The translations under genes were made by a program, and so were the position numbers. The notes under the pieces are model-generated. The model did no database searches and was not told where the DNA came from. It saw only the letters and a program-made list of their open reading frames with translations. Shown piece after piece: positions 21,346 to 30,006 of a DNA stretch of 64,000 nt. Numbering within the stretch: position 1 is the first letter of the stretch; each line of letters starts with the position of its first letter. Source of the DNA: JANQOH01 sp965201115 (GTDB taxonomy: Bacteria > Pseudomonadota > Alphaproteobacteria > UBA7887); NCBI GenBank assembly GCA_965201115.1, contig OZ241745.1, forward strand, positions 3,286,001 to 3,350,000, written 5' to 3'.

Positions 21346-21819
21346 GTGGCGGATTCGCTGCCCGCGAACGCCGCGCGCGCTTGGCCGCCGCCGACCGTGT
21401 TGGCGGCGGCCTTGGGCGTCCTGTCGTTCGCAATCCTGGGCGGCGCGACCGGTTGGCTGGCGGGCCAAACCGGGCCGGACGCGACCGTCGTGGCGGCGCT
21501 TCTCCCTGTTACGGTATCGGCGGGCGGAGTATTGTTCGTTCTCCGGAGGCAGGGAAGGGACGCCGACAACCGGGCGTGGGCGTTCATGAGCCTGTGCCTG
21601 ATCCTGTTTTCCATCGCGTTGGTCGCCGGTGTGAGCGCAGGGAAAAGGGACAGGGATATATCGTCCGAAGAGAAGGCGGATAAAGGATTTGTTCTCCAGC
21701 TCGAACGGGAACTGGAGTATCTGGAAACGTGCAGCGACAGGGAAAACTACATAAACGGGTACAGGGCCGCCCGGAATCTTCCTCCTTTGCCGAGCGATGC
21801 GTTTTGCCGCCCCCGGTAA
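21346..21819 (+). CDS. Two-helix membrane protein of unknown function
   Basis: The 157-residue protein starts at a GTG four bases after the secreted Cys protein. It has about three hydrophobic stretches (VLAAALGVLSFAILGGATGW, VAALLPVTVSAGGVLFVL, LCLILFSIALVAGVSA) followed by a charged, probably cytoplasmic tail with two cysteines. The tight spacing suggests it is co-expressed with the secreted protein. A decayed copy follows the first secreted protein. No family is recognised. Confidence 0.6.
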   Translation: MADSLPANAARAWPPPTVLAAALGVLSFAILGGATGWLAGQTGPDATVVAALLPVTVSAGGVLFVLRRQGRDADNRAWAFMSLCLILFSIALVAGVSAGKRDRDISSEEKADKGFVLQLERELEYLETCSDRENYINGYRAARNLPPLPSDAFCRPR

Positions 21820-21832
21820 ACGGGAGGCGGGC

Positions 21833-22753
21833 TCAAACGACGTCCCGCCCCAACGCCGCCATCAATTCGCGCCACTCGCGCTTGCCGAGGCCGCTGTCGT
21901 CCTGCGTTACCGTTTCCCCCGCTATCATGCGTTTCACCGCATCCAGCGCGCCCGCCGACAGATGGGCGCCGCCGAGGACGTAGTCCTCGAACGCGCGGCA
22001 GGCGGCCGGAACCCACGGCCGCACGATCTTGTCGAGAATCGTTTGGGCATACTTGCGAATCTCGAGTTGTGCGTGCGAATCCGCGCGCAGCAGCAGAAAA
22101 TGGAAAAGATTGTGCAGGTCGACTTTCCAATACCACTGCGTGTATATGTTGACGGGAAGGTTAATGCGGGCCAGTTCGCGGGCCATGCCGCCGCGGCTAT
22201 CGTCGACAGGGTCTCCATCCTCGTTTTCGTTGAGCATTTCCACGTAGCGCCCGTAGGCGCGCCCGGCGTCGTTGCGCATTGCGGCGCGGGCCTGTTTCGC
22301 CTCCATCGCCTGCATGGCGGCGCCGCGGCCCTGGCGATCGGTCGTCGATTGGGACACGATATCCGGTAATTCCGGTATGTAGAACTCGCTGTCGAGGATC
22401 GAATAGCGCGCGGAGTATTCGTTGACGCTCGCGGTGCGGTGGCGGATCCATTGGCGCGCAACGAAAATGGGCAGTTTGACGTGCAGTTTGAGTTCGCACA
22501 TCTCGAACGGCGTGGTGTGCCTGTGGCGCATGAGGTAGCGGATCAGGTTTTCGTCGTCGCGCGCGCGGCGCGTGCCGGCGCCGTAGGACACGCGGGCGGC
22601 CTGCACGATCGCCGCGTCGCCGCCCATGTAATCGACGACGCGCACGAACCCATGGTCGAGCACGCGGAACTCGCGGCCGAGGATGCGCTCGAGCGCGGGC
22701 GCGGTCATGCGCCTTGCGGGCGCGGTATCGGCGGGCGGGGGGGCAGGGGGCAT
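21833..22753 (-). CDS. thyX: Flavin-dependent thymidylate synthase
   Basis: ThyX makes dTMP from dUMP using methylene-THF, FAD and NADPH, and unlike ThyA it yields tetrahydrofolate directly. The signature RHRTASVNEYSARYS at residues 104-118 fits RHRxxSxNExSxRYS. The 306-residue form given starts at 22753; starting at the internal ATG (22708, MTAPALERI) removes 15 Pro-rich residues that may not be translated. It is convergent with the small membrane protein, with a 13-bp gap. Confidence 0.94.
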   Translation of the reverse strand: MPPAPPPADTAPARRMTAPALERILGREFRVLDHGFVRVVDYMGGDAAIVQAARVSYGAGTRRARDDENLIRYLMRHRHTTPFEMCELKLHVKLPIFVARQWIRHRTASVNEYSARYSILDSEFYIPELPDIVSQSTTDRQGRGAAMQAMEAKQARAAMRNDAGRAYGRYVEMLNENEDGDPVDDSRGGMARELARINLPVNIYTQWYWKVDLHNLFHFLLLRADSHAQLEIRKYAQTILDKIVRPWVPAACRAFEDYVLGGAHLSAGALDAVKRMIAGETVTQDDSGLGKREWRELMAALGRDVV

Positions 22754-22889
22754 GCGCGGAAAATAGCGCGCCGCGCGGCGGCGCGCACGTCCATCGCTCC
22801 GGGGCGGCAGGCGGCCCGCGAATTTTGCGGCCGCCGGGCGCGCCGCCCGCTTGCATGCCCGCGCCGAAGCGCCTATATCGTTCGTGTCG

Positions 22890-23188
22890 GCGCGAGCCGG
22901 CTATGGCGATAAACGCGGCATGGAATAAGCGTTATGGACCCGGGGGCGGTACCCGGCGCCTCCACCACTTGCGTTGCGGGGGCGAAACAGGATCGACATG
23001 CGTGGTAAAGATGCAGCCTTCGCTCGGTATGGTATCCGCCGTTATCGGGCCGAACACATAGTTGCCAACGACAACTATGCGGAGGTGCGGCTCGCCGCCT
23101 AGGCGGTCGGCCGATCTCGCTTCAAGCCCTCGGCGCCCGCAGCGCCGGGGCGGGGTCCGGGGCGCGCCTGGCAACAGAAGCGCCCCAC
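22890..23188 (+). ncRNA. ssrA: Permuted two-piece tmRNA (ssrA)
   Basis: The gene has the alphaproteobacterial circular permutation. The acceptor piece comes first and ends in GCGCCTCCACCA at 22967, with a T-arm-like hairpin CCGGG/CCCGG before it. After a short processing loop the coding piece begins GGGGGCGAAACAGGATCGAC at 22978; its GGGGGCG pairs with CGCCTCC of the acceptor piece. The tag reading frame at 23064-23102 encodes ANDNYAEVRLAA and a TAG stop, a normal degradation tag ending in LAA-like residues. A GGGGCGC/GCGCCCC stem follows and closes the RNA near 23188. The 5' limit of the acceptor piece is approximate. sspB lies 33 bp downstream. Confidence 0.93.
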
Positions 23189-23221
23189 TCCCCGCCGGGG
23201 CGCGCGGCGACGCGAGGGATC

Positions 23222-23728
23222 ATGGCCGACGACAAGATCGACTACCCGGCGCTCGTACAGGCGGCCCTGCGCGGCATCGTGCGCGGCGTCTTGGCCCGCG
23301 CCGCCGCATCGGGCCTGCCCGGCGATCACCACTTTTACATAGGTTTTTCCACGGGTTTCGCGGGCGTGCGGCTGGCGCCGCGCCTGCGTGCCCGCTTCCC
23401 GGACGAAATGACGATCGTGCTTCAGCACCAGTTCCGCGACCTTGAGGTCGATGACGACCGATTCACGGTCACGCTGAGTTTCGACGGGAAGTCCGAGCGC
23501 GTTACCGTCCCGTTTTCCGCCGTTACGTCGTTCGGCGATCCGTCGGTGGATTTCGGGCTCCGGTTCGAACCCGCCGAAGCCGCGGCGCCCGAGGCGCCCG
23601 CCGCCGCCGAATCGGACGCCGAACCGGCGGGCGAATCGCCTCCCGGCGGCGGCGCCGACGGCGGCGAGACCGTCGTCGCGGTCGATTTCATGCGCCGCAG
23701 GGTCGCCGACGGGCGGAAGCAGCGATGA
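23222..23728 (+). CDS. sspB: SspB, ClpXP adaptor for ssrA-tagged proteins
   Basis: The 168-residue alphaproteobacterial SspB has a folded N-terminal domain (IDYPALVQAALRGIVRGVL, HFYIGFSTGFAGVRLAPRL, MTIVLQHQFRDLEV) that binds the tmRNA tag. A long Ala/Glu/Pro/Gly linker follows, then a short C-terminal motif (ETVVAVDFMRRRVADG) that should dock on ClpX. It sits directly after ssrA and overlaps the fumarase start by four bases. The proximity of tag and adaptor suggests a shared stress-response role; joint regulation is inferred. Confidence 0.93.
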   Translation: MADDKIDYPALVQAALRGIVRGVLARAAASGLPGDHHFYIGFSTGFAGVRLAPRLRARFPDEMTIVLQHQFRDLEVDDDRFTVTLSFDGKSERVTVPFSAVTSFGDPSVDFGLRFEPAEAAAPEAPAAAESDAEPAGESPPGGGADGGETVVAVDFMRRRVADGRKQR

Positions 23729-25359
23729 GCGCGGAGGCGGCCGCGCCGCCGTTCCAGCGCATGTTTCCGCTGGAGCCGGCCGATATTCCCTGGCGGCGGC
23801 TCGACGATCTGGGCGTGGAAACCGCGCGTCTCGGCGGGCGCGCGCTGCTGCGCGTCGGGGCGGAGGCGCTTTCAGGGCTGGCGTTCGCCGCGTTCCGCGA
23901 CATGGCGCATTTTCTCCGGCCCGGCCACCTGGCGCAGATCGCAGCGATTCTCGACGACCCGGAAGCATCGGACAACGACCGCTTCGTCGCCCACGAGCTT
24001 CTGAAGAACGCGAACGTCGCGGCCGGCGGCGTGCTGCCCATGTGCCAGGACACCGGAACGGCCATCGTCGTCGGCAAGAAGGGCGAGGACGTATGGACCG
24101 GCCTCGACGACGAGGCGGCGCTGGCGGCGGGTATCCGGCGCACCTATGTCGAGACGCACCTGCGTTACAGCCAGCTGGCGCCGCTCGGCACGTTCGAGGA
24201 GGTCAACACCGGCGACAACCTGCCGGCGCAGATCGACCTGCACGCGGCGCCGGGCGCGGGGTACGAGTTTCTGTTCGTCGCCAAGGGCGGGGGGTCGGCC
24301 AACAAGACCTTTCTCTACCAGCAGACGCCCTCGGCGCTCGAACGCGGGCGCTTGCTGGCGTTCCTCGACGAAACCCTGCGCACGCTGGGGACGGCGGCGT
24401 GCCCGCCCTACCACCTGGCCGTCGTTATCGGCGGGCTTTCGGCGGAGCAGACGCTGAAGACGGTCAAGCTCGCGAGCTGCCGCTATCTCGACGGCCTGCC
24501 CTCCGCCGGCAACCGCGCCGGCCACGCCATCCGCGACCGCGAACTCGAGGCCGATATCCACGAGATGACGCGCCGTTTCGGCATCGGGGCGCAATTCGGC
24601 GGCAAGTATTTCTGCCACGATGTGCGCGTAATCCGCCTGCCGCGGCACGGCGCCAGCCTGCCGATCGGCGTCGGCGTGTCGTGCGCCGCCGACCGCCAGG
24701 CGCTGGGCAGGATTTCCGCCGACGGCGTCTTTTTGGAGCGGCTGGAAACCGATCCGGCGCGCTATCTGCCCGATGTCGATACCGGCGCGCTGGCGGGAGA
24801 GGCGGTCGCCATCGATCTGAACCGGCCGATGGACGAGATCCGGCGCGTTCTGAGCGGCCACCCGGTGCGGACGCGCGTTTCGGTGTCGGGGCCGATGATC
24901 GTGGCGCGCGACGCCGCCCATGCGCGGCTGCGGGCGCGGCTCGAGGCGGGCGAAGATCTGCCCGATTATTTCAAGCGGCACTGCATCTACTATGCCGGTC
25001 CGGCGAAGACGCCGGCGGGCCGCGCCACGGGCTCGTTCGGCCCCACCACCGCCGGGCGCATGGACGCCTATGTCGATCCGTTCCAGGCGCGCGGCGGGTC
25101 GATGGTTATGCTGGCCAAGGGCAACCGGTCGCGCGCGGTTGCGCGCGCCTGCGCGAAACACGGCGGCTTTTATCTCGGCTCCATAGGCGGCCCCGGCGCG
25201 CGGCTGGCGCAGGACTGCATCCGCGCCGTCGAATGCATCGCATACCCGGAGCTGGGCATGGAGGCGATTTGGAAGATCGAGGTCGAGGATTTTCCCGCCT
25301 TTATCGTGATCGACGACAAGGGAAACGATTTCTTCGCCGCTTTCGACCCGTCGCGATAG
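23725..25359 (+). CDS. Class I (Fe-S) fumarate hydratase
   Basis: The 544-residue enzyme interconverts fumarate and malate in the TCA cycle using an oxygen-sensitive 4Fe-4S cluster. The three cluster cysteines are in CQDTGTAI, FCHDVRVIRLPRHG and GVGVSCAADRQ. The two-domain layout of class I fumarases is complete, ending in the beta domain with GSFGPTTAGRMDAYVDPF. The ATG overlaps the sspB stop (ATGA). No class II fumC-type gene is in the window. Confidence 0.94.
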   Translation: MSAEAAAPPFQRMFPLEPADIPWRRLDDLGVETARLGGRALLRVGAEALSGLAFAAFRDMAHFLRPGHLAQIAAILDDPEASDNDRFVAHELLKNANVAAGGVLPMCQDTGTAIVVGKKGEDVWTGLDDEAALAAGIRRTYVETHLRYSQLAPLGTFEEVNTGDNLPAQIDLHAAPGAGYEFLFVAKGGGSANKTFLYQQTPSALERGRLLAFLDETLRTLGTAACPPYHLAVVIGGLSAEQTLKTVKLASCRYLDGLPSAGNRAGHAIRDRELEADIHEMTRRFGIGAQFGGKYFCHDVRVIRLPRHGASLPIGVGVSCAADRQALGRISADGVFLERLETDPARYLPDVDTGALAGEAVAIDLNRPMDEIRRVLSGHPVRTRVSVSGPMIVARDAAHARLRARLEAGEDLPDYFKRHCIYYAGPAKTPAGRATGSFGPTTAGRMDAYVDPFQARGGSMVMLAKGNRSRAVARACAKHGGFYLGSIGGPGARLAQDCIRAVECIAYPELGMEAIWKIEVEDFPAFIVIDDKGNDFFAAFDPSR

Positions 25360-25372
25360 CGCCGCCGCGGGT

Positions 25373-28300
25373 TCATTCGGTCAGCAGGCGGTCGAGTACG
25401 GATTCGAACTCGTCGGCGGGCGCCTCCGGGGGTGCGGCGGGGGCTTGCGGCGCCGGGCCGGGGAGCGCGTTGTCCTCCGCGGGCGGGGCTGGCGGCGCGG
25501 GCTCTTCCTCGACGGGCGGCGCGGGCGCTTGCGGCGCCGGGCCGGGCGAAGCGCCGCCCTGTGTGGGCGCGGCGGGCGGCGGCGGCGGAGCAGGGGCAAC
25601 GCTTTCATCCGGGGGCGGGCCGGGCGGAGCGTCGGCGGGCGGGGGGCTGCCGACGCCCGCGGCGGCGCGCGCGAGCGCCCTGAACTCGACGCGCCGGCGC
25701 GGCGCGTCGATCGGCCCTTCGCGGCGCATGAAAACCGGCGGCAAGTCAGGGCGGGACTCGAAATCGATTCGCGCCGCCAGTCGATGCCGCCACGCCGCCA
25801 GATCGGCGTCCACGGCGATATCCGCCGCGGCGCCTTCGGCGGTCAGAACGATATGCGGCGCGCGCAGGCGGCCGCCCGCGATGTCGAAATTCCCCTCGAT
25901 CCCGCGATAGGCGGTCGAACCCGCTTCCAGCGCGGCGCCGGAGAACGGTTCGTCCGCCTCCAGCGCCGCGGCGGCGGCTTCCAGGTCGAGGCCGTCGATC
26001 TCGCCGCCGGCGCCGCGGAACGCGCCCGTTCCGTCGAGCGCCCGGAACATGCGCCGTTTGCCGGTGCCCTCGGTTGCGAAACGCAAATCCACGTCGATGG
26101 GGCCGCGCCACGATCGGATATCGGCCGCGCGGGCGAGGAGAGGGCCGGCGCCGGCGCCGCGGAGTGCGACCGCGCCGTGCAGGCGCGGCGCGGCGCCGGC
26201 CTCCAGGCGGCCCGCCACCGTTGCGGAGCCGCCGAACAGCCCGCCGGCGAGCGATTCCAGCCGCAGCGCGCCATCGTGGAGCGACGCCTCCAACGAAGCG
26301 TCCTCAAAGACGTAGCCGGCCAGATCGAGCGCCTCCGCGGCCAGCGACAATTCGGCGTCGAAACGGCGCAACGGCGAAAAATCGATTGTTTCGGAGGATT
26401 CGGCGTCGAGGTCGCCGAACGCGCCGGCGGGCAGGAAATCCGCGGCGGCGATGCGCCCGGCGGTCAAATCGGCGGCGATCTTCGTTCGCGGTCCCGAAAA
26501 TTCCAGCGCCGCGCTGCCCCGCAATTCGCGATCCGCCAACGCGGCGGCCAGATCGCGGATTTCGAGCCCGTTCCGGTCGCCGGAAACACCGCCGGAAAGG
26601 CGAACGGCGCCGGGGCGGCGCGCGAGCCCGCCCTGGAACCCGAGCGCCGTCAGCAGGCCCGCCGAATCGGGATGGTCCAACGCGGCGTCGAACGCCCAGG
26701 AGCGGTTCTCGTCCATCCCCGCGACCCGGCCGGACAGCGACAATGCGCCGCCCGCCAGGCCGGCGGCGGCGTCGAGCGCGAAATCGTCCTCGGCGCCCGT
26801 CGCCGCGAGCGTGGCGTCGAAGGGGCCGGACAGCGACTGCGGCGCCGCGGCGGGATTTGCGCCAAGCAAGCGCGCCAAGCGCGCAAAATCGGGGAACCGC
26901 GCGGAAACCTCGATATCGAAGCGGCGCGTTTCGTCCGCGCCATCCATATTGCCGCGCAACGACCACGCGCCGTCGCCAAGAGCGCCGTCGCCGTTGAACG
27001 CGAGCGCCGCGGCATTGCCGAAGAGTTCGCCGCGCGCCGACGCCGGCCCGGCAAGCAGGGGTGGCGGCGCGGCGGCGTCAAGCGCGCCGAAGCCCTCCAG
27101 CAGGGCCGCCAGGTTCGGGGCGTCGAACGCGGCGGCCAGATCGTAGAGCGGCGTCGCCAACGGGTCGATGAGCGACCCGGAAACCGTCAGACGCGATTCG
27201 CGCGCCGTGGCTTCCGCCTCCAGGGCGATCGAATCGCGCCCGCCGGAGAACGCGGCGTCGAGCGCCGCGGCGCCGAAATCGGCGGAGAGAGCAGGGAAGG
27301 CGGGCACGGCGCGCGCGAACGCCGCGGCGTCGCCGGCGCGGACCGTGACCGCGCCCTCGATCGCAAGCGCATCGCCGGCGCCGGAAACCGCGGCGGTCGC
27401 GGCGATGGCGGCCCCCCCCAGATCGTCGATTCGCGCCTCGCGCACATGCAGCGCGCCGCGCTCCAGCGCGCCTTCGACGCGCACCCCGCGCATCGCGGCC
27501 CCGGCGGCGGTCAAGGCGCCGACGGAAAGCGCGAAGCCGGCGTCGATCTCCGCGGGGAGCGCCGGCAGCGTTGGAAACCCGGCGTTGTTTTCGGCCTCAT
27601 CCTCTTCCATGTCAGCGTCCGCGGCGGGGCGGTATGCGTCGAGGTCGAGGCGGTCGATAGCCAGCGCGGCGTTCAGCGTCGCGCGCGGCGCCGCTTCGTA
27701 GGCGACGCTTCCGGTCGCGCGCGTCGTGTCGAGGTCGATTTCGAGGCCGTTTGCGCGCCACGACCGGAGGTCCCCGGCCAGCGCGGCGGCGAAATGCATG
27801 CGCCGCAGGCGGTCGGCGGGAACCTCCGCCGCGTCGATCCCGAGCCAGTCGAGCAGGGCGCGCAAATTGTCGGACCTTCCCTCGACGCGGCCGTCGAAGA
27901 GCGGCCCGCCCGGGGCGGGCGCGGCGGCGCCCGACAGCGCGATTTCCGACCGCCCCGGAAACAGGGCCGAAACGCGCCGAAGCGTCGCGGCGCCGTCGTC
28001 GAAACGCGCTTCCAGCCGCGCGTCGCGCACGATCCCGCCGCGATAGACCAGCGCGTCGGCGGCAAGCGAAAGCGCGCCGTCGAGCCCGGCCGGCGGGGAG
28101 GCCGCGGCCGCCAATGCGCGCGCGGCGGTCGCGGCGGCGCCGGGCGCGGCGAACAGCGCGTCCAAATCGATGCGGCTCGCGCCGAGGGCGGCCTCGAGAC
28201 GCGGCGGCGCGGTCGAGACGGTTGCGGCGCCGGTGGCGGCCATGCCGCCGATGCGCAAGGAGATGTCTTGCGCCGCGAGGCTTCCCGCTTCGTAGCGGAT

Positions 28301-29119
28301 GCGCGCCGCGCCATCGATTTCGAGGCCGGCAAGAGAGGGGATGAACGAATCGTCTTCCGCCGGCGCGGCCAGCGCCGCGGCGAGCGTTTCCGATAGCCGG
28401 CCCCTTAGCGTGAGCCGGCCCTCGACCCCGAAGCCGGGCCCCGGCAGCGCAGCGCCGCGGAACGCCATAACGGCGCCGCCGCTTTCGAGGCGCGCGCGCA
28501 GCGCGGCGGGTTCGCCGGGCGGAGCGCGCGCGAGCGAAACCGCGCCCGCGAATTGCGCGCCGCCCCACCGCGCCGAACCCTCCGCCACGCGGCCGCCATC
28601 GGCGCCGGAAGCGGTCAACGCGATGTCGATGTCGGTGAGCGTGCGCTCGATGTCCGCGCCTGGGCTGCGGTAGCGAAGCCGGCCATCGACGACGGACAAT
28701 TCCTCAAGCGCGGCGGGCGCCTGTGTCAGAAGCGCCAGCGCGTCGAGCGGGCCGTGCGCGGCGTCGCCGGCGCTTCGCTCCACCGACAGATCGGCGCCGA
28801 TCAGGCGCGCGCTTCGAACCTCGAGCTTGCCCGTGGCGAGAGGCGCGGCGGCGGCGATCAGTTCGACCGACGCGAACCGGATTTCGCCCGCCACGCCGCC
28901 CGCGAGGCGGACATCGGCGGCGCGCAGCGTGGGCGGCCATGCGACGATAGCGGTCAGCGGTCCGTCGATGGATGCCGCGCCGCCGAACGCCTCGGCCAGC
29001 GCCGCGGCGACTTGAGGCTTGAAGCGGTCCGCATCCACGGCTGCCGGACCGGCGGCGATGGCGGCGATAACCGCCCCGGCGACAAGCGCCGCCACGATAA
29101 TCGCGGCCTTGCCCATCAC
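25373..29119 (-). CDS. AsmA-family inner-membrane protein
   Basis: The 1,248-residue protein has an N-terminal membrane anchor (IIVAALVAGAVIAAIAAG) and then a very long periplasmic region of beta-rich repeats (many segments of the type LSGAAAPAPGGPLFDGRVEG). The opening FKPQVAAALAEAFGGAASIDGP is typical of AsmA. AsmA/TamB/YhdP-like proteins form bridge-like structures that carry phospholipids between membranes. The last 110 residues are low-complexity Pro/Ala, ending EFESVLDRLLTE. It converges on the fumarase gene with a 13-bp gap and is the longest minus-strand gene here. Confidence 0.85.
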   Translation of the reverse strand: MMGKAAIIVAALVAGAVIAAIAAGPAAVDADRFKPQVAAALAEAFGGAASIDGPLTAIVAWPPTLRAADVRLAGGVAGEIRFASVELIAAAAPLATGKLEVRSARLIGADLSVERSAGDAAHGPLDALALLTQAPAALEELSVVDGRLRYRSPGADIERTLTDIDIALTASGADGGRVAEGSARWGGAQFAGAVSLARAPPGEPAALRARLESGGAVMAFRGAALPGPGFGVEGRLTLRGRLSETLAAALAAPAEDDSFIPSLAGLEIDGAARIRYEAGSLAAQDISLRIGGMAATGAATVSTAPPRLEAALGASRIDLDALFAAPGAAATAARALAAAASPPAGLDGALSLAADALVYRGGIVRDARLEARFDDGAATLRRVSALFPGRSEIALSGAAAPAPGGPLFDGRVEGRSDNLRALLDWLGIDAAEVPADRLRRMHFAAALAGDLRSWRANGLEIDLDTTRATGSVAYEAAPRATLNAALAIDRLDLDAYRPAADADMEEDEAENNAGFPTLPALPAEIDAGFALSVGALTAAGAAMRGVRVEGALERGALHVREARIDDLGGAAIAATAAVSGAGDALAIEGAVTVRAGDAAAFARAVPAFPALSADFGAAALDAAFSGGRDSIALEAEATARESRLTVSGSLIDPLATPLYDLAAAFDAPNLAALLEGFGALDAAAPPPLLAGPASARGELFGNAAALAFNGDGALGDGAWSLRGNMDGADETRRFDIEVSARFPDFARLARLLGANPAAAPQSLSGPFDATLAATGAEDDFALDAAAGLAGGALSLSGRVAGMDENRSWAFDAALDHPDSAGLLTALGFQGGLARRPGAVRLSGGVSGDRNGLEIRDLAAALADRELRGSAALEFSGPRTKIAADLTAGRIAAADFLPAGAFGDLDAESSETIDFSPLRRFDAELSLAAEALDLAGYVFEDASLEASLHDGALRLESLAGGLFGGSATVAGRLEAGAAPRLHGAVALRGAGAGPLLARAADIRSWRGPIDVDLRFATEGTGKRRMFRALDGTGAFRGAGGEIDGLDLEAAAAALEADEPFSGAALEAGSTAYRGIEGNFDIAGGRLRAPHIVLTAEGAAADIAVDADLAAWRHRLAARIDFESRPDLPPVFMRREGPIDAPRRRVEFRALARAAAGVGSPPPADAPPGPPPDESVAPAPPPPPAAPTQGGASPGPAPQAPAPPVEEEPAPPAPPAEDNALPGPAPQAPAAPPEAPADEFESVLDRLLTE

Positions 29120-29191
29120 GCTCGTTCCGGCGCGAACGGCGCCGCGTCGAATCGCCTCGCAATGCCGCTCATGGCCGCGCGCGCGGCGCGC

Positions 29192-29332
29192 TCAACAGAA
29201 GCCGACAAGTTCTGCCGCGGCGGCATAACTCAAACTGTTGCCCGGCGTAACGAGCGCGCAGCGGCGACGCACGGCGCGCTCGACGGGAAAACACCAAGCG
29301 AGCGCGATCGAGGCGTCCACGACAAGCGTCAT
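29192..29332 (-). pseudogene. VapC-like PIN toxin remnant
   Basis: This 46-residue frame starts MTLVVDASIALAWCFPVE, the first strand of a PIN RNase with its catalytic Asp. It then jumps to VRRRCALVTPGNSLSYAAAA, which looks like the end of such a protein. A PIN toxin needs about 130 residues, so the middle with the other acidic residues is deleted. Its ATG overlaps the stop of the upstream gene (ATGA), as in toxin-antitoxin operons. Confidence 0.55.
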
Positions 29333-29955
29333 CGCATGCGTCCGTATTCGATCGCCGCACGGATCCCGGCGGCCGGGACACGGGGGCGCCGCGCCCGGTC
29401 GCGCCGCAGCTGCTCCGAAATCTCTTCGACCGATCGCTGGCCGGCGGACCCGCGATATTCGCGGTCGGCGGTACACTTGCGCGGCGAACAGGAATCGCGG
29501 TCGTTCCACTCGAGCGCGGAGTGTCGAACGATCGCTTCATGCACGAAGTGTCGGAGCGAATCCGGTCGGACCGTAATATATGACATTGCGATTTCCCGCC
29601 CCCGGCCCGCCTCGCCCTTTACGTCGGCGAGCCTCGATCCGATTCTGCGCTCATTGTAAACCAGATGCGCGGAGGCCCAGCCGCCGAGCATTTCGCTGTC
29701 GCAATGCCCGACATATTTCGGCGTCCACTCCGGTTCGCCGCCGCCGCGCGTCAGAATCGCATAGATATTGCCGTTGCCGTTGAGCGCGGCCCCGAAACCC
29801 GCATTGCGTTCGGCAATATCGAGTTCCGGCCAATGGCGTTCCGAGCACCCTTCCGGATACGCGAATATCGTGTGCGGGCCGGAGAACAAGGCCTCTTCGC
29901 AATCGCGCGCAAAACGCTCGAGGTCCTTCGGCCCGTCGAAAACCTGTCCTTTCAT
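29329..29955 (-). CDS. GIY-YIG-like protein of unknown function
   Basis: The 208-residue protein contains IYAILTRGGGEPEWTPKYVG, which resembles the two conserved strands of GIY-YIG nucleases. It is followed by a helix-rich part (RIGSRLADVKGEAGRGREIA, SYITVRPDSLRHFVHEAIV) that is also found in that class of hypothetical proteins. The active-site Arg and Glu cannot be assigned with confidence. It is translationally coupled to the PIN remnant downstream. The Arg-rich C-terminal 25 residues look like an unrelated extension. AAAGGA precedes the ATG. Confidence 0.45.
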   Translation of the reverse strand: MKGQVFDGPKDLERFARDCEEALFSGPHTIFAYPEGCSERHWPELDIAERNAGFGAALNGNGNIYAILTRGGGEPEWTPKYVGHCDSEMLGGWASAHLVYNERRIGSRLADVKGEAGRGREIAMSYITVRPDSLRHFVHEAIVRHSALEWNDRDSCSPRKCTADREYRGSAGQRSVEEISEQLRRDRARRPRVPAAGIRAAIEYGRMR

Positions 29956-30006
29956 CGCATGGTGTCCTTTCGACCGGTCGGGAGATGCCGGGCGCGGGGG
30001 CGATGC

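Noticed and set aside
23556..23575. GGTTCGAACCC as a tRNA T-arm
   Set aside because: It lies within the sspB coding sequence and no acceptor stem or anticodon arm surrounds it. No tRNA gene was found in the window.
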